Positions 27,167 through 36,240 of a DNA stretch of 64,000 nt are shown piece by piece. Where the stretch lies: positions 1 through 64,000 of the forward strand of contig JACJZW010000011.1 in NCBI GenBank assembly GCA_020635355.1, read 5' to 3'. Every line of letters starts with the position of its first letter. Position 1 is the stretch's first letter. Both the position numbers and the translations under genes were made by a program. Below the pieces are notes generated by a model. The model made no database searches. It was not told the origin of the DNA and saw only the letters and a list, made by a program, of their open reading frames with translations. The DNA is from Flavobacteriales bacterium (lineage in GTDB: Bacteria > Bacteroidota > Bacteroidia > NS11-12g > UBA9320).

Positions 27167-27529
27167 ATGAAAACACACAAAGACCTATCCATTTGGAAAG
27201 AGAGCATAGAACTTACCTTGATGATTTACGACGAAGTAAACCTGTTTGAGCTGGACGATCGAATAACCATTGGAAAGGAGTTGAAGCGAACCGTTGTATC
27301 CATTCCGTCAAACATTGCCGAAGGAGCTGCACGTCAAAGCGATAAGGAGTTTGTTAAATTCTTGTTTTACTCTCTTGGATCACTGTCCGAACTGGAAACA
27401 CAACTCATCATTGCCGGGCGTCAAAACATCCTAAAACGAAAGCATCAGCTGCAAGATGCCGTTATTAGAATCAGAAAGATGATTCTGACACTCATCAAAA
27501 AAATCAAAGTCAGAATTGAACAAACCTAA
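27167..27529 (+). CDS. Four-helix-bundle protein (S23 / 23S rRNA intervening-sequence family)
   Basis: 120 aa from the ATG of MKTHKDLSIWKES; an in-frame TTG 48 bp upstream is unlikely. The signature HKDLSIWKESIELTLMIYDEV, then GKELKRTVVSIPSNIAEGAARQSDKEFVKFLFYSLGSLSELETQL, is diagnostic of the S23/IVP family, first seen inside 23S rRNA intervening sequences and related to the Avd accessory protein of diversity-generating retroelements. It probably forms a pentameric, nucleic-acid-binding bundle. There is no reverse transcriptase or rRNA nearby. It is flanked by heptamer arrays in inverted orientation (26990-27048 and 27541-27574), suggesting that gene plus repeats form a unit. Confidence 0.9.
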   Translation: MKTHKDLSIWKESIELTLMIYDEVNLFELDDRITIGKELKRTVVSIPSNIAEGAARQSDKEFVKFLFYSLGSLSELETQLIIAGRQNILKRKHQLQDAVIRIRKMILTLIKKIKVRIEQT

Positions 27530-27540
27530 TTCTGAAGGCC

Positions 27541-27574
27541 CTCATCCCTCATCCCCCTTCCCCCATCCCCATTC
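27541..27574 (-). repeat. G-rich heptanucleotide repeat array, copy 3 (inverted)
   Basis: C-rich on the plus strand; on the minus strand it reads GAATGGGGATGGGGG..., about five 7-nt units. It starts 11 bp after the four-helix-bundle stop and is in inverted orientation to copy 2. Confidence 0.8.
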
Positions 27575-27581
27575 AACAAAA

Positions 27582-27601
27582 AAGACGACCGAAGTCGTCT
27601 T
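27582..27601 (-). terminator. Rho-independent terminator after the PorP-TSP3-SPOR gene
   Basis: AAGACGAC / GTCGTCTT stem (8 bp) closed by TTCG on the minus strand and followed there by TTTTTGTT. It is 32 bp past the stop. Confidence 0.85.
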
Positions 27602-27633
27602 GATTGTGTTTTAATGAGTAAGCTTAGTACGCT

Positions 27634-29661
27634 CTATTTCGTTTTGGGTTCGCGCCACAACCAGGGGTTGCCCACGATGAAGTCCTCAATGTTTTTACCC
27701 TTGAGGCGGTCTGCTTCCTTGTATGCTTCTTCCCGGGTGGTAACCACCTTGGTCCACACGTAATAGTATCCTGCCGGAGTTACCAGCACCTTGGTATGCT
27801 CTCCGTATTTCTTCAACAGCTTTTCCTGATACCCTTTTACGTTGCTTTTCATTTTGAACACACCAACAATCATGTAGTAATCCCACTCGGCATCGTTATC
27901 CACCATGTCCTTGATTTCCAACTTATTGGCTGTAATGGGATTGGTTGGTTTGATGGCACGTCCGAATTGATCCACCTTCGCATTTGGTGCGGTGTTTGGT
28001 TCCAGGTCTACGGAATTTGGAACGCCGTCGTGATCATCGTCTGCCGTACTTCCATCGGGCAGGCTTCTACCCCAGGTATCAACCTTAGCCCCTTTGGGTG
28101 AGTTCACCTCAGCATCAATGCCATCAGGCACGCCATCGCCATCGGTATCAATGGCCACTCCAAATTTATCGACCAGGGCACCCCGAACAGTTTCCAACTC
28201 GCGATCCACACAATCGGTTACTCCATCGCCATCGGTATCTTTTGCCACACCGTGTTTGTCAACGATGCAATTCTTTGCCGTAACCCCATTCTGACCAACG
28301 TGATCGGCATGAGGTGTTTCGGGTTCAAGGTCATAAAAATCCGGAACCTGATCCTCGTCGGTATCAATGGCCACACCATCGGCATCAACCGGGGCGCCAA
28401 TAGGCGTTTTGATTTGCTTATCGGTGCAGTCAGGCACCCCATCAAAATCGGTATCCAATGAAACACCCATTTTATCCACCGGGCATCCCTTAGGTGTATT
28501 GAGTTCACGGTCGTACAGATCCGGCACGCCGTCTCCGTCCTGATCCAAAGCCACCCCTTTTTCATCTACAGGTGAACCCGGAGGTGTATTCAGTTCCAAA
28601 TCATGGCAATCCGGAACACCATCCCGATCGCCATCTTTGGCCACCCCCACTTCATTCACTTCGCATCCTTCCGGTGTATCTGGCTGCTGATCCAACGCGT
28701 CAATGACACCATCGTTATCACTATCCTTTCGGTTCATGATGCCGTTAAACTTATAACCCAGCATGAATTCATGGGAATTGGCACTCAATCGTTCGATAGG
28801 CCCCACACTTCGTCCGTAGGAATAGCTACCCACCAAATGCTTGCCTAAAACACCACCAGCCATGATATTACCACCATAATTGGTTCGATAACCTCCACCT
28901 ATCCACGCCTGATCGGCGAAGTTCAGCATCACATTCATGTCGAATTGAGGTTTTACACCATACGCCAATCGCGACTGGATATATGGATCAAGGCTGATTT
29001 TGTCTTTTTCCAGTTCAAGTCGATATGCCGCCTGCACCATATAATGACGATTGAAAGCATACACGTAATCGGTGTTATTCAATTCGTCCCGAAAGGTGTT
29101 TCGATTGGCCAGCAACTGATAGGCTGCAAATCCAAGTCGAAGATTTTTCCAGGTAACAACCGATCCATAATTTGCATCAAAATTCCCTTGATCTTCGATG
29201 TTGTTAATCAAGGTAACCTCCACGGGATTGGTGGCTTGAATGCGATCAAAAAGGAGTCGGTTTTGTTCAAATCCTATCGACAATCCAAAGGACAAACGCA
29301 CATCCTTCCACAATTCCAGTTTATAGGCGTACGTGCCGTAGATAGCCGACTGACCCACAATGTTTACCACATCATTCATCATGGTTAAACCATAGCCCAG
29401 CTTGGATTGGCCAACCATACCATCCAGGGTTGCAACCAGGGTTTGCGGTGCCCCGTTTACATCCACCCACTGACTTCTGTTTAACAAATAGAGATTGGTT
29501 CCGTATTCCCCGGCCATTGCCGGATTGGTCAGAAATCCATTCACATAATAATGATTCAGCAATGGTGTTTGTTGGGCGCAAACGTTTTGTGTGGCCCACA
29601 TCGCCAGGCTCATGGCGATAGCTCGTTTAAACATGCTCTTCATATGATTCGAAATCTTCAT
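27634..29661 (-). CDS. PorP/SprF-family T9SS-associated membrane protein fused to thrombospondin type 3 repeats and a SPOR-like domain
   Basis: 675 aa with a signal peptide ending VCAQ (~30). Residues ~31-308 match PorP/SprF outer-membrane barrels (QQTPLLNHYYVNGFLTNPAMAGEYG, SYGRSVGPIERLSANSHEFMLGYKF). Residues ~312-575 hold eight Ca-binding TSP3-type motifs (D-x-D-x-D-G-V-P-D, e.g. DSDNDGVID, DGDRDGVPD, DTDGDGVPD), forming a rigid periplasmic stalk. The last ~85 residues (YYMIVGVFKMKSNVKGYQEKL...GYYYVWTKVVTTREEAYKEAD...) look like a SPOR peptidoglycan-binding domain, where many relatives carry OmpA. It sits 19 bp after a gene for a type-B-sorted giant adhesin. Such pairs are typical: the PorP/SprF protein probably holds or helps attach its partner. 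Confidence 0.88.
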   Translation of the reverse strand: MKISNHMKSMFKRAIAMSLAMWATQNVCAQQTPLLNHYYVNGFLTNPAMAGEYGTNLYLLNRSQWVDVNGAPQTLVATLDGMVGQSKLGYGLTMMNDVVNIVGQSAIYGTYAYKLELWKDVRLSFGLSIGFEQNRLLFDRIQATNPVEVTLINNIEDQGNFDANYGSVVTWKNLRLGFAAYQLLANRNTFRDELNNTDYVYAFNRHYMVQAAYRLELEKDKISLDPYIQSRLAYGVKPQFDMNVMLNFADQAWIGGGYRTNYGGNIMAGGVLGKHLVGSYSYGRSVGPIERLSANSHEFMLGYKFNGIMNRKDSDNDGVIDALDQQPDTPEGCEVNEVGVAKDGDRDGVPDCHDLELNTPPGSPVDEKGVALDQDGDGVPDLYDRELNTPKGCPVDKMGVSLDTDFDGVPDCTDKQIKTPIGAPVDADGVAIDTDEDQVPDFYDLEPETPHADHVGQNGVTAKNCIVDKHGVAKDTDGDGVTDCVDRELETVRGALVDKFGVAIDTDGDGVPDGIDAEVNSPKGAKVDTWGRSLPDGSTADDDHDGVPNSVDLEPNTAPNAKVDQFGRAIKPTNPITANKLEIKDMVDNDAEWDYYMIVGVFKMKSNVKGYQEKLLKKYGEHTKVLVTPAGYYYVWTKVVTTREEAYKEADRLKGKNIEDFIVGNPWLWREPKTK

Positions 29662-29680
29662 GTTGTTCTGATTGTGTGGA

Positions 29681-32600
29681 TTAGCGGTTTTTGATCACTG
29701 TGATAGCTCCCTTCATAACTTCCTTCACTTCCGGGAATTCCAGGACGTAGTAATAGGTTCCGTCCATCAACAACCGACCTTTTTCATCGGTTGCTCCCCA
29801 GTTATTCTGATAGCCTTCGGTTTCAAATACCAATCGTCCCCATCGGTCAAAAACCTGAACCTTATTCTGGGGGTAGGTCTCCAAATTCTCAATCACCCAC
29901 ACATCGTTATCTCCATTTCCATCCGGCGTGATGACGTTATTCGGTATCACGCGGTAGTCATCCTTAACGGTTAAGGTAATCTCATCGGAGGTGATACAAC
30001 CATAATAATCCGTACCCGTTACGGTAAAGGTGGTGGTTTCGCTAATGCGTGCAACCGGGTTGGAGATGGTAGCATCGTTCAGGAATTCAGCCGGACTCCA
30101 TTGATAGGAAACAGAACCTCTGGCATCCAATTGGTATCCAATTCCTTTGCTAACCACTACATCATTCCCAGCAATGGTTGGATTTGCCTTGAACACGGTG
30201 ACAGATGATTCGTATACATCTTCACATCCGGTTCGTGAAGAAGCTGTTAGGGTAATGGTGTAGGTACCCGGCTCCGTATATCGGATTACCGGAGTGAATG
30301 CCTGGTTAGTGGCGCCATTACCCAGATCCCAGTTCATATTTAATCCGGCAAGATCCGTATGTTGGGTCAGGTTATTTAACGTCAGGTCGGCGTTTAAACA
30401 GGCGGTTTCTGATGTTAATCCACCGGTTATGGTAAAATAGGCAGATGGCTTCTCTCCCACCACCAATTCTTCGTTATACTCCGAATAACAACCCTTATCC
30501 GAGATAACTTTCAAGGACACCTCATACTTACCAGGCAACTGGAATGATTTCGAAAATTGATCCTGTGTTGATGTAAACCCATCTGAGAACAACCACTGAT
30601 ATCCAGTCAGGTAACCGGCAGAAATGCTGGCATTTTGTTTAAAGTCGATGATATCTCCGTCGCAGAGGTTGTCATACGAAATGGCAACCACCGGAACCGG
30701 ATTCACCATCAGTGCGGCCTCCAGTGAAGCTTCTGATGCGCAAACGCCATTTTTTACTACGGCTCGATATTGAGTAGATGTCAGCACGTTTTCATAGTCC
30801 ATTTGACGGTTGGTATTCAATAGAGTATCCCAGTCAATTCCATTTTCACTGGACTCCCAATGATCCACCGTACCCACTGCTCCTTTGATCTGCAGCACAC
30901 CAGCGTTATTACCGGAACACACCTCCTTACCGCCGGTCACCACACCGCCAACCGTTGGTTCATCCACGGTAAGCAGGAAGGTTGAGCTATTGATTGAAGG
31001 ACAGACCCCATTTTTAACGACAGCGCGATACTGTCTGGAAGACGTTGGTTTGCTGAGTAACAGGGAAGATGATGTTCCCGTCTTTTCAATCCAGTTAGCA
31101 CCATCAACGGATTCTTCCCATCGTTGAATAGCCCCTCGTTGATTTTGGAGGGTAATGGTAATGTCTTCGGATGCTGAACACAATCGATCTTTCCCAGAAA
31201 TAGTGCCACCACTGGAAGGCTTAGTTACCTGAATCACCAATGGCTTTGAGGTGTCGGCTCCGCAGAACTCATTCTTCGCAATGATGCGGAACGATGTTTC
31301 CTCTGAGAGGTTATAAAAGGTATGTTGGGCCGATGTATTGGCTACATCCTTCCAGTTCCCAAACGGTGTTTTGGATTGCCATGAAACAATGCTGCCCACT
31401 ACATTCTGAGCAACGATGTTTCCAAAATTCGAGAGCTGACAAACCTCCGTTTCATCTGTGGTAAGGCTGCCCGGATCCGTTGCCTGAGCAATTTGAACAG
31501 CCACCTGATTGGATGTTACGGCATCACAGGCACCACTCTTTATAGTAACCCGATACAGCGTTGATTTAGACAAGTCTGAATAGGTGTAAGTATCCGCATT
31601 GACCGGAATCTTGGTCCACTGATCACCATTGTTTACCGAGCTCTCCCAGTACTGAATGTCTCCGGTAAAATCGGTAAGTCTCAGTGTTCCTCCATTGGTA
31701 TAGGAACAGTGTTTGGCTTCGCCACTCAGTGTTCCGGAAATGCTTCCCTTGGATACAGATACATGTGCCACCGATGAGGTATCGGTAGGACATGATCCAT
31801 TTTGAACCACTGCACGGTAGTACCGATCGGCAGTAAGATTTTGAAATTCTTGCTTCGACGTCAGATTATTGACATCGGTCCAGGAACCATTGAGATTAAC
31901 CGACCATTGCCAGCCTGAAATGTCCCCTGTATTTCCGGTGAGACTGATCACACCAAAATTAGTCCCTTCACACACAGCCACATCCGGCCCGGCTTGTCCG
32001 GCCACGGTTTGACCATCCACCTTCACCTCAAAGGTTGCCGATGTTGCCTTAGGACAAACGCCATTTTTAACAATCACCCGGAAGTAGTTGGTTTTGGTCA
32101 GATTGGATTGCGATAAGGTATCGGCTACATGGTATAAAGACGACCAAGGTGCATAGCCCGTTGACGAGGTTTCCCAGTCCTGAATCTCTCCACGTGTTCC
32201 AGCCACGGATAAACTCACGGTGTTGCCCAGCACACATACCTGATCCGTTCCGCTGATATAGCCGCCCAAGGTTTGTTTGTGCACATTAATGGTTACGGTG
32301 TTTGACGTATCGGACTTACATCCATTATTGGCCACAACGGCCCGATAGGTAGTGGAATCATCCAGGTTATACCAATTGTATGAAGTGGCTGTGGATGCCA
32401 CATCCGTCCAACTTCCTGTAGTGCTGTATTGCCATTTTAAAACGGTTCCCAATGCACCGGAAAGAGAAAGCGTTCCGGAGTTGGACCCTTCACAAACCGT
32501 GGTACCACCTGATAACGTTCCGGCACTGGATTTTGCAAAAACAGTGATGGCAGAAATGCTGGATGCTTCTGATGGACAGCTTCCATTCTTCACGATGGCG

Positions 32601-34522
32601 CGGTAGTAGGTATTGGAACCAACGTTCGCATAGGATAGGGTGTCGGACTGAACCGAAATGGTTTGCCAGTTGGATGATCCGTTGGACGAATATTCCCAGC
32701 TGATCACGCTTCCACGTTTTCCAGTCAGTGTAATTTCACCATTGTTATCATCGGGGCAAACGGTTTTGGATCCAGCGGTTGAACCTCCCACTGAGCTTAA
32801 ATCTACCGAGATGATGGCAGTGGTTGAATAATCAACATTGCAGTTTCCATTTTGTACAACCGCCCGGTAGTACATAGTTTTTGTTAAGTTAGTGTATTGA
32901 TAGCTGGTGGTCTTATTCACCATGCTGTACCAGAGATTTCCGTTCTCACTGTACTCCCATCGTACCACGTTTCCGGTATAGCTACTTAATGTTAACGTTC
33001 CTAAGTTAGAACCACTACACACGGTTGATGTTCCAGAAAGCGTACCGCCATCCGACGGACTGGTTACCGTAATTTTCACATACGACGAGCTGTCCAACGA
33101 ACAGTTCCCATTGGTGACAATCGCCCGATAAAACATGGTTTGTGTGAGGTTGGAATACGTTTGGTTCAATTGCGTATTGCTAATGGGATACCACGGTCCG
33201 GAAGGATTGGTGCTGGAATCCCATCGAGCCACATTACCGGTGTGTCCGCTGAGCGACAACACGCCATAATTGGAACCGGAGCAAACCGTTTGCGTCCCGG
33301 AAACAGTACCACCAACAGCCTTCGGCGAGATGTTTACATTTACTGATGACGACTTGCTCGCACATCCGGATGAAATGGAAACAGTCACATCATATCGTCC
33401 GGCATCAGACGTGCTAACTCCGGTGATTTTAGGATTTTGAACGTTCGATGTAAAGCTATTCGGCCCGGTCCAGGCATAGCTGGCGCCCGCAATGGTATTT
33501 ACTTGAAGTTGAAGAATGCCTCCGGCACAAAGTGGTGAGGCATAGTCTGCCGTAATGGTAAAATTCATATCCACCTCTGTTCCCAGCGTAATGGAAGGCA
33601 TGTTGGCCGCATAACCCCGGATACGGAATTGTTCAATTTGAATGGTGCCAGACCCTCCGGTGATCCCAATCATGGGCGTAAAGGCCGGAGGTAGGCTGTA
33701 TGTTGACGATGTTCCGGATAATACCGATCCGTCCCATCCTGCTTTCTGAACGCCAGCGGCCCACACTAAGGATGCCCGGCCATTGGTAGAACCTGAACTG
33801 GCTGATTGAATGGTAGATGTGGTAAAACAACTGGTATTGGAAACCGATTGTAGGTAGAATGATCCCGGAGTAAGACCGGTTACGTAACCCGTTCCGGAAG
33901 CACCAAGACTCCCTAGTACAGCATTCGCACCAGTGATGGATGTGACATCCATTTCAACCACGATGGGCCGGTTTACGGATGAAGTCCGATTGAGTTCAAT
34001 GGTGGAAGATGAGGCACTGAGATGCAGCTTCCCTCCGGTAACCGTAACGGATCCGGAACCGCAAGTGCTCCAGGACGATGATAAGGACGTTCCATTAAAG
34101 TCATCAAAACCATAGAAGGTTGATGAAGCATCACTTTTTGGCGTAGCCGATGAATTACCATAAAACATGAAGATGGTATCGAGGCTATAACCTTTTAATG
34201 TATCGGCTCGCACCCAAATCACAGTTGATGCCGTATTCATCGTGCCCTCTTCAATCCAGAATTTGAGCTCATTTCCCTTTTTATTCAGGAAACGCATGTC
34301 TTTACCAATGCTGGTCATCTTACCCGCACTCACTAAAGCGGAGGTATTGATGGTTACCGGTACTTGAATATCCGACAAGGCTGCACCTGAATTGGTGAGC
34401 ACCACGGGTGTCCGGTATCTGAAATTGGTGTAACAGGGCTGAGCCGATGTTGCGGCTATGCCGAGCGAAAAAACGGAGAGTCCGACAATCCATCGGACGG
34501 TGTTCTTCAAATTCATGTTCAC
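29681..34522 (-). CDS. Giant surface adhesin with DUF2341, ten Ig-like repeats, PKD domains and T9SS type B sorting domain
   Basis: 1613 aa, signal peptide ending SAQP (~28). Order: DUF2341-like N-domain (YTNFRYRTPVVLTNSGAALSDIQVPV...), a lectin/LamG-like region (~130-310), one Ig/PKD-like unit (~315-400), then ten tandem ~88-residue Ig-like repeats. The repeats carry the frame V-C-x-G-x-N-x-G...L...G-x-V-x-x-W-E-x-S...Y-x-N-L...Y-R-A-V-V-x-N-G-x-C, with the two Cys able to form a disulfide in each. Two PKD-type domains follow (WLFSDGFTSTQ, WDLGNGATNQ) and then a gliding-motility-associated C-terminal domain (VITPDGNGDNDVW...WGRLVFE...DGTYYYVLEF...GAITVIKNR), which is the type B sorting signal. 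It should be a long cell-surface fibre used for adhesion or gliding. Operon with the PorP-like gene. Confidence 0.9.
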   Translation of the reverse strand: MNMNLKNTVRWIVGLSVFSLGIAATSAQPCYTNFRYRTPVVLTNSGAALSDIQVPVTINTSALVSAGKMTSIGKDMRFLNKKGNELKFWIEEGTMNTASTVIWVRADTLKGYSLDTIFMFYGNSSATPKSDASSTFYGFDDFNGTSLSSSWSTCGSGSVTVTGGKLHLSASSSTIELNRTSSVNRPIVVEMDVTSITGANAVLGSLGASGTGYVTGLTPGSFYLQSVSNTSCFTTSTIQSASSGSTNGRASLVWAAGVQKAGWDGSVLSGTSSTYSLPPAFTPMIGITGGSGTIQIEQFRIRGYAANMPSITLGTEVDMNFTITADYASPLCAGGILQLQVNTIAGASYAWTGPNSFTSNVQNPKITGVSTSDAGRYDVTVSISSGCASKSSSVNVNISPKAVGGTVSGTQTVCSGSNYGVLSLSGHTGNVARWDSSTNPSGPWYPISNTQLNQTYSNLTQTMFYRAIVTNGNCSLDSSSYVKITVTSPSDGGTLSGTSTVCSGSNLGTLTLSSYTGNVVRWEYSENGNLWYSMVNKTTSYQYTNLTKTMYYRAVVQNGNCNVDYSTTAIISVDLSSVGGSTAGSKTVCPDDNNGEITLTGKRGSVISWEYSSNGSSNWQTISVQSDTLSYANVGSNTYYRAIVKNGSCPSEASSISAITVFAKSSAGTLSGGTTVCEGSNSGTLSLSGALGTVLKWQYSTTGSWTDVASTATSYNWYNLDDSTTYRAVVANNGCKSDTSNTVTINVHKQTLGGYISGTDQVCVLGNTVSLSVAGTRGEIQDWETSSTGYAPWSSLYHVADTLSQSNLTKTNYFRVIVKNGVCPKATSATFEVKVDGQTVAGQAGPDVAVCEGTNFGVISLTGNTGDISGWQWSVNLNGSWTDVNNLTSKQEFQNLTADRYYRAVVQNGSCPTDTSSVAHVSVSKGSISGTLSGEAKHCSYTNGGTLRLTDFTGDIQYWESSVNNGDQWTKIPVNADTYTYSDLSKSTLYRVTIKSGACDAVTSNQVAVQIAQATDPGSLTTDETEVCQLSNFGNIVAQNVVGSIVSWQSKTPFGNWKDVANTSAQHTFYNLSEETSFRIIAKNEFCGADTSKPLVIQVTKPSSGGTISGKDRLCSASEDITITLQNQRGAIQRWEESVDGANWIEKTGTSSSLLLSKPTSSRQYRAVVKNGVCPSINSSTFLLTVDEPTVGGVVTGGKEVCSGNNAGVLQIKGAVGTVDHWESSENGIDWDTLLNTNRQMDYENVLTSTQYRAVVKNGVCASEASLEAALMVNPVPVVAISYDNLCDGDIIDFKQNASISAGYLTGYQWLFSDGFTSTQDQFSKSFQLPGKYEVSLKVISDKGCYSEYNEELVVGEKPSAYFTITGGLTSETACLNADLTLNNLTQHTDLAGLNMNWDLGNGATNQAFTPVIRYTEPGTYTITLTASSRTGCEDVYESSVTVFKANPTIAGNDVVVSKGIGYQLDARGSVSYQWSPAEFLNDATISNPVARISETTTFTVTGTDYYGCITSDEITLTVKDDYRVIPNNVITPDGNGDNDVWVIENLETYPQNKVQVFDRWGRLVFETEGYQNNWGATDEKGRLLMDGTYYYVLEFPEVKEVMKGAITVIKNR

Positions 34523-34892
34523 ACTACTTAGTTCCCGGCCTGCGACGGGAAACAGGTTAAAATTCCCTGCAATCTAGAGCGACTTCGCCCTTTAATACGC
34601 GTAGGTAAACTGTGTACATCCATGGAAGAGCCGATCAACCCTTCGCCACCACCGACGATGTAATGGACTGTTTATCAGCCAATTAACAACACTGACATTC
34701 CGATTCCCGAAATGCGAAAGACGTTTAATTGAAGATTGTTTTTCGACCTAAGAATGAGGAACAAGAATTGACCCAATCTGCTAATTATCAGTCATTTACA
34801 AAATAGCAAACTTCAGGACAACGACGTAAGTGTTTGAAAATTAGAACACTTAGTTGGATCTGGTATAAATGCCGAGGGAAAGACCTGCTGGA
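34523..34892. other. Intergenic region before the adhesin operon
   Basis: 370 bp between the M43 protease stop and the adhesin start, both on the minus strand, so it must hold the adhesin promoter. I found no clean TAnnTTTG box. An AT-rich hairpin TAAGTGTT / AACACTTA (34827-34852, 10-nt loop) lies about 40 bp past the protease stop and may end that transcript, though it lacks a U-tract. Confidence 0.4.
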
Positions 34893-36212
34893 TTATTGGG
34901 CTTTCAGAATGTTGGTGTCCACGATTACACCGTGTTCTGCCGAGGTAACGATGGCTCGATACATACCAATAGAAACACCTGCTACGGGCAACTCTGCCGT
35001 ATAGTTGTTTGCCACCACCTGAGCCTGATAAACCATTCGGCCCAACATATCATAAAGTTCTACGGTGACCTCTTCGTTGATGGGATCGTCAAAGGCAACG
35101 GACCAATGATCGGCTACAGGATTCGGGAAGAGGTAATTCCCTTCGGCTACAGTTCGAACAGGCCCAACATACTCCGAAGAAGGTAGTTCAGAACGTAGGT
35201 TCACCATGTTGTATCGCATTACATCCACCTGGCGCTGCGTAAACATGTTGGAACAAACCGCGCTGCTGTAATCCATGTAGTTCTCCACCTGATCGGGGAG
35301 ATTGTCTGTGGAACAGGTATTCAACGACTTGTCGCAACCGCTTGCCCGGGTATAGGTATTGGGCGTATCAAAAATGTAATCATCCACCAGGCATCCATTC
35401 TGCCCCCAATTGGCGTCTCCCCAAACATGACGTAATCCAAAATAATGACCTACTTCATGAATGGCCGTTTTCTCATTGGTGTAGAGCTGATCCGACAAAA
35501 AGGATGGATTATTCCGACCGATGGTTTCGTAATGCAATACGACTCCCTGGAACGGATCACTTTTATAATAGGTAGAACTCCAGAAGGTGGCTCCAACCGG
35601 AGGATAGGCATAACCAAACAAAGCGCGCTGACCGTTTTGAAGATTGAGGTTACAAATCCAGATGTTGAGGTATTTCTTCGTATCCCAGGCATCGTGACCA
35701 CCTTCGGCACTTTGCTTAACGTAATCCGTGGTGGTGGCATTATTGTTCGTATTGAATGTTGATCGGTTGGATTGCGTACGCGTAATTCCGTTGGTTGGAT
35801 TTCCGTCGGGGTCAACGTTTGCAAAGCGAAATTTAATCCGCGCATTGCCTGCAACAGGTTTAAAAATATCGCGGGTATTCACCGTGTCGGCATTCAACCG
35901 GTTAAAGGCTTCATTAAGCACCGCCAGCTGATCCAGAATGAGGGAATCCGGAATATTCTGATTGTTCTGGAGGTACACCACATGAAAAACCACATCAACG
36001 GTAAAAAGAGTGTCGTGTGGAGCCAGTTTGTACAGTGATTTTTGTTCGGTTTCCTGAATGGATTGCAAATACATGTCGTCAACATGCTTCATCAACCCCG
36101 GATATTTTTCATCCAGATGCTTTATGTATTCAACTGTTCCGCAATGCTGTGCAAAGAGAACATGACCGGATAAAGCCAATAATCCAGCCAGGGCGACACG
36201 CAGATACCTCAT
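34893..36212 (-). CDS. M43-family zinc metalloprotease (pappalysin/cytophagalysin-like), T9SS cargo
   Basis: 439 aa, signal peptide ending LFAQ (~22). The catalytic zinc motif HEVGHYFGLRH is at residues 252-262 (H252, E253, H256, H262), followed downstream by the Met-turn-like NYMDYSS, as in metzincins of family M43. Conserved Cys (GCDKSLNTC, AVCSNMF) fit the family. The C-terminal ~75 residues (LFPNPVADHWSVAFD..., YDMLGRMVYQA, GMYRAIVTS) are a type A T9SS sorting domain. Secreted protease for extracellular protein degradation or processing. Single gene; the adhesin operon follows 370 bp downstream on the same strand. Confidence 0.93.
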   Translation of the reverse strand: MRYLRVALAGLLALSGHVLFAQHCGTVEYIKHLDEKYPGLMKHVDDMYLQSIQETEQKSLYKLAPHDTLFTVDVVFHVVYLQNNQNIPDSLILDQLAVLNEAFNRLNADTVNTRDIFKPVAGNARIKFRFANVDPDGNPTNGITRTQSNRSTFNTNNNATTTDYVKQSAEGGHDAWDTKKYLNIWICNLNLQNGQRALFGYAYPPVGATFWSSTYYKSDPFQGVVLHYETIGRNNPSFLSDQLYTNEKTAIHEVGHYFGLRHVWGDANWGQNGCLVDDYIFDTPNTYTRASGCDKSLNTCSTDNLPDQVENYMDYSSAVCSNMFTQRQVDVMRYNMVNLRSELPSSEYVGPVRTVAEGNYLFPNPVADHWSVAFDDPINEEVTVELYDMLGRMVYQAQVVANNYTAELPVAGVSIGMYRAIVTSAEHGVIVDTNILKAQ

Positions 36213-36240
36213 GGGGGTAAAGTTAAGTTCTTTTACGTGT

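Noticed and set aside
27167..27529. Four-helix-bundle gene considered as the Avd protein of a diversity-generating retroelement
   Set aside because: No reverse transcriptase, template repeat or variable repeat was seen nearby.
30700..33350. Repeated DNA in the adhesin gene considered as a mobile or recombination repeat
   Set aside because: The periodicity is explained by ten tandem Ig-like protein repeats that are well diverged in DNA.
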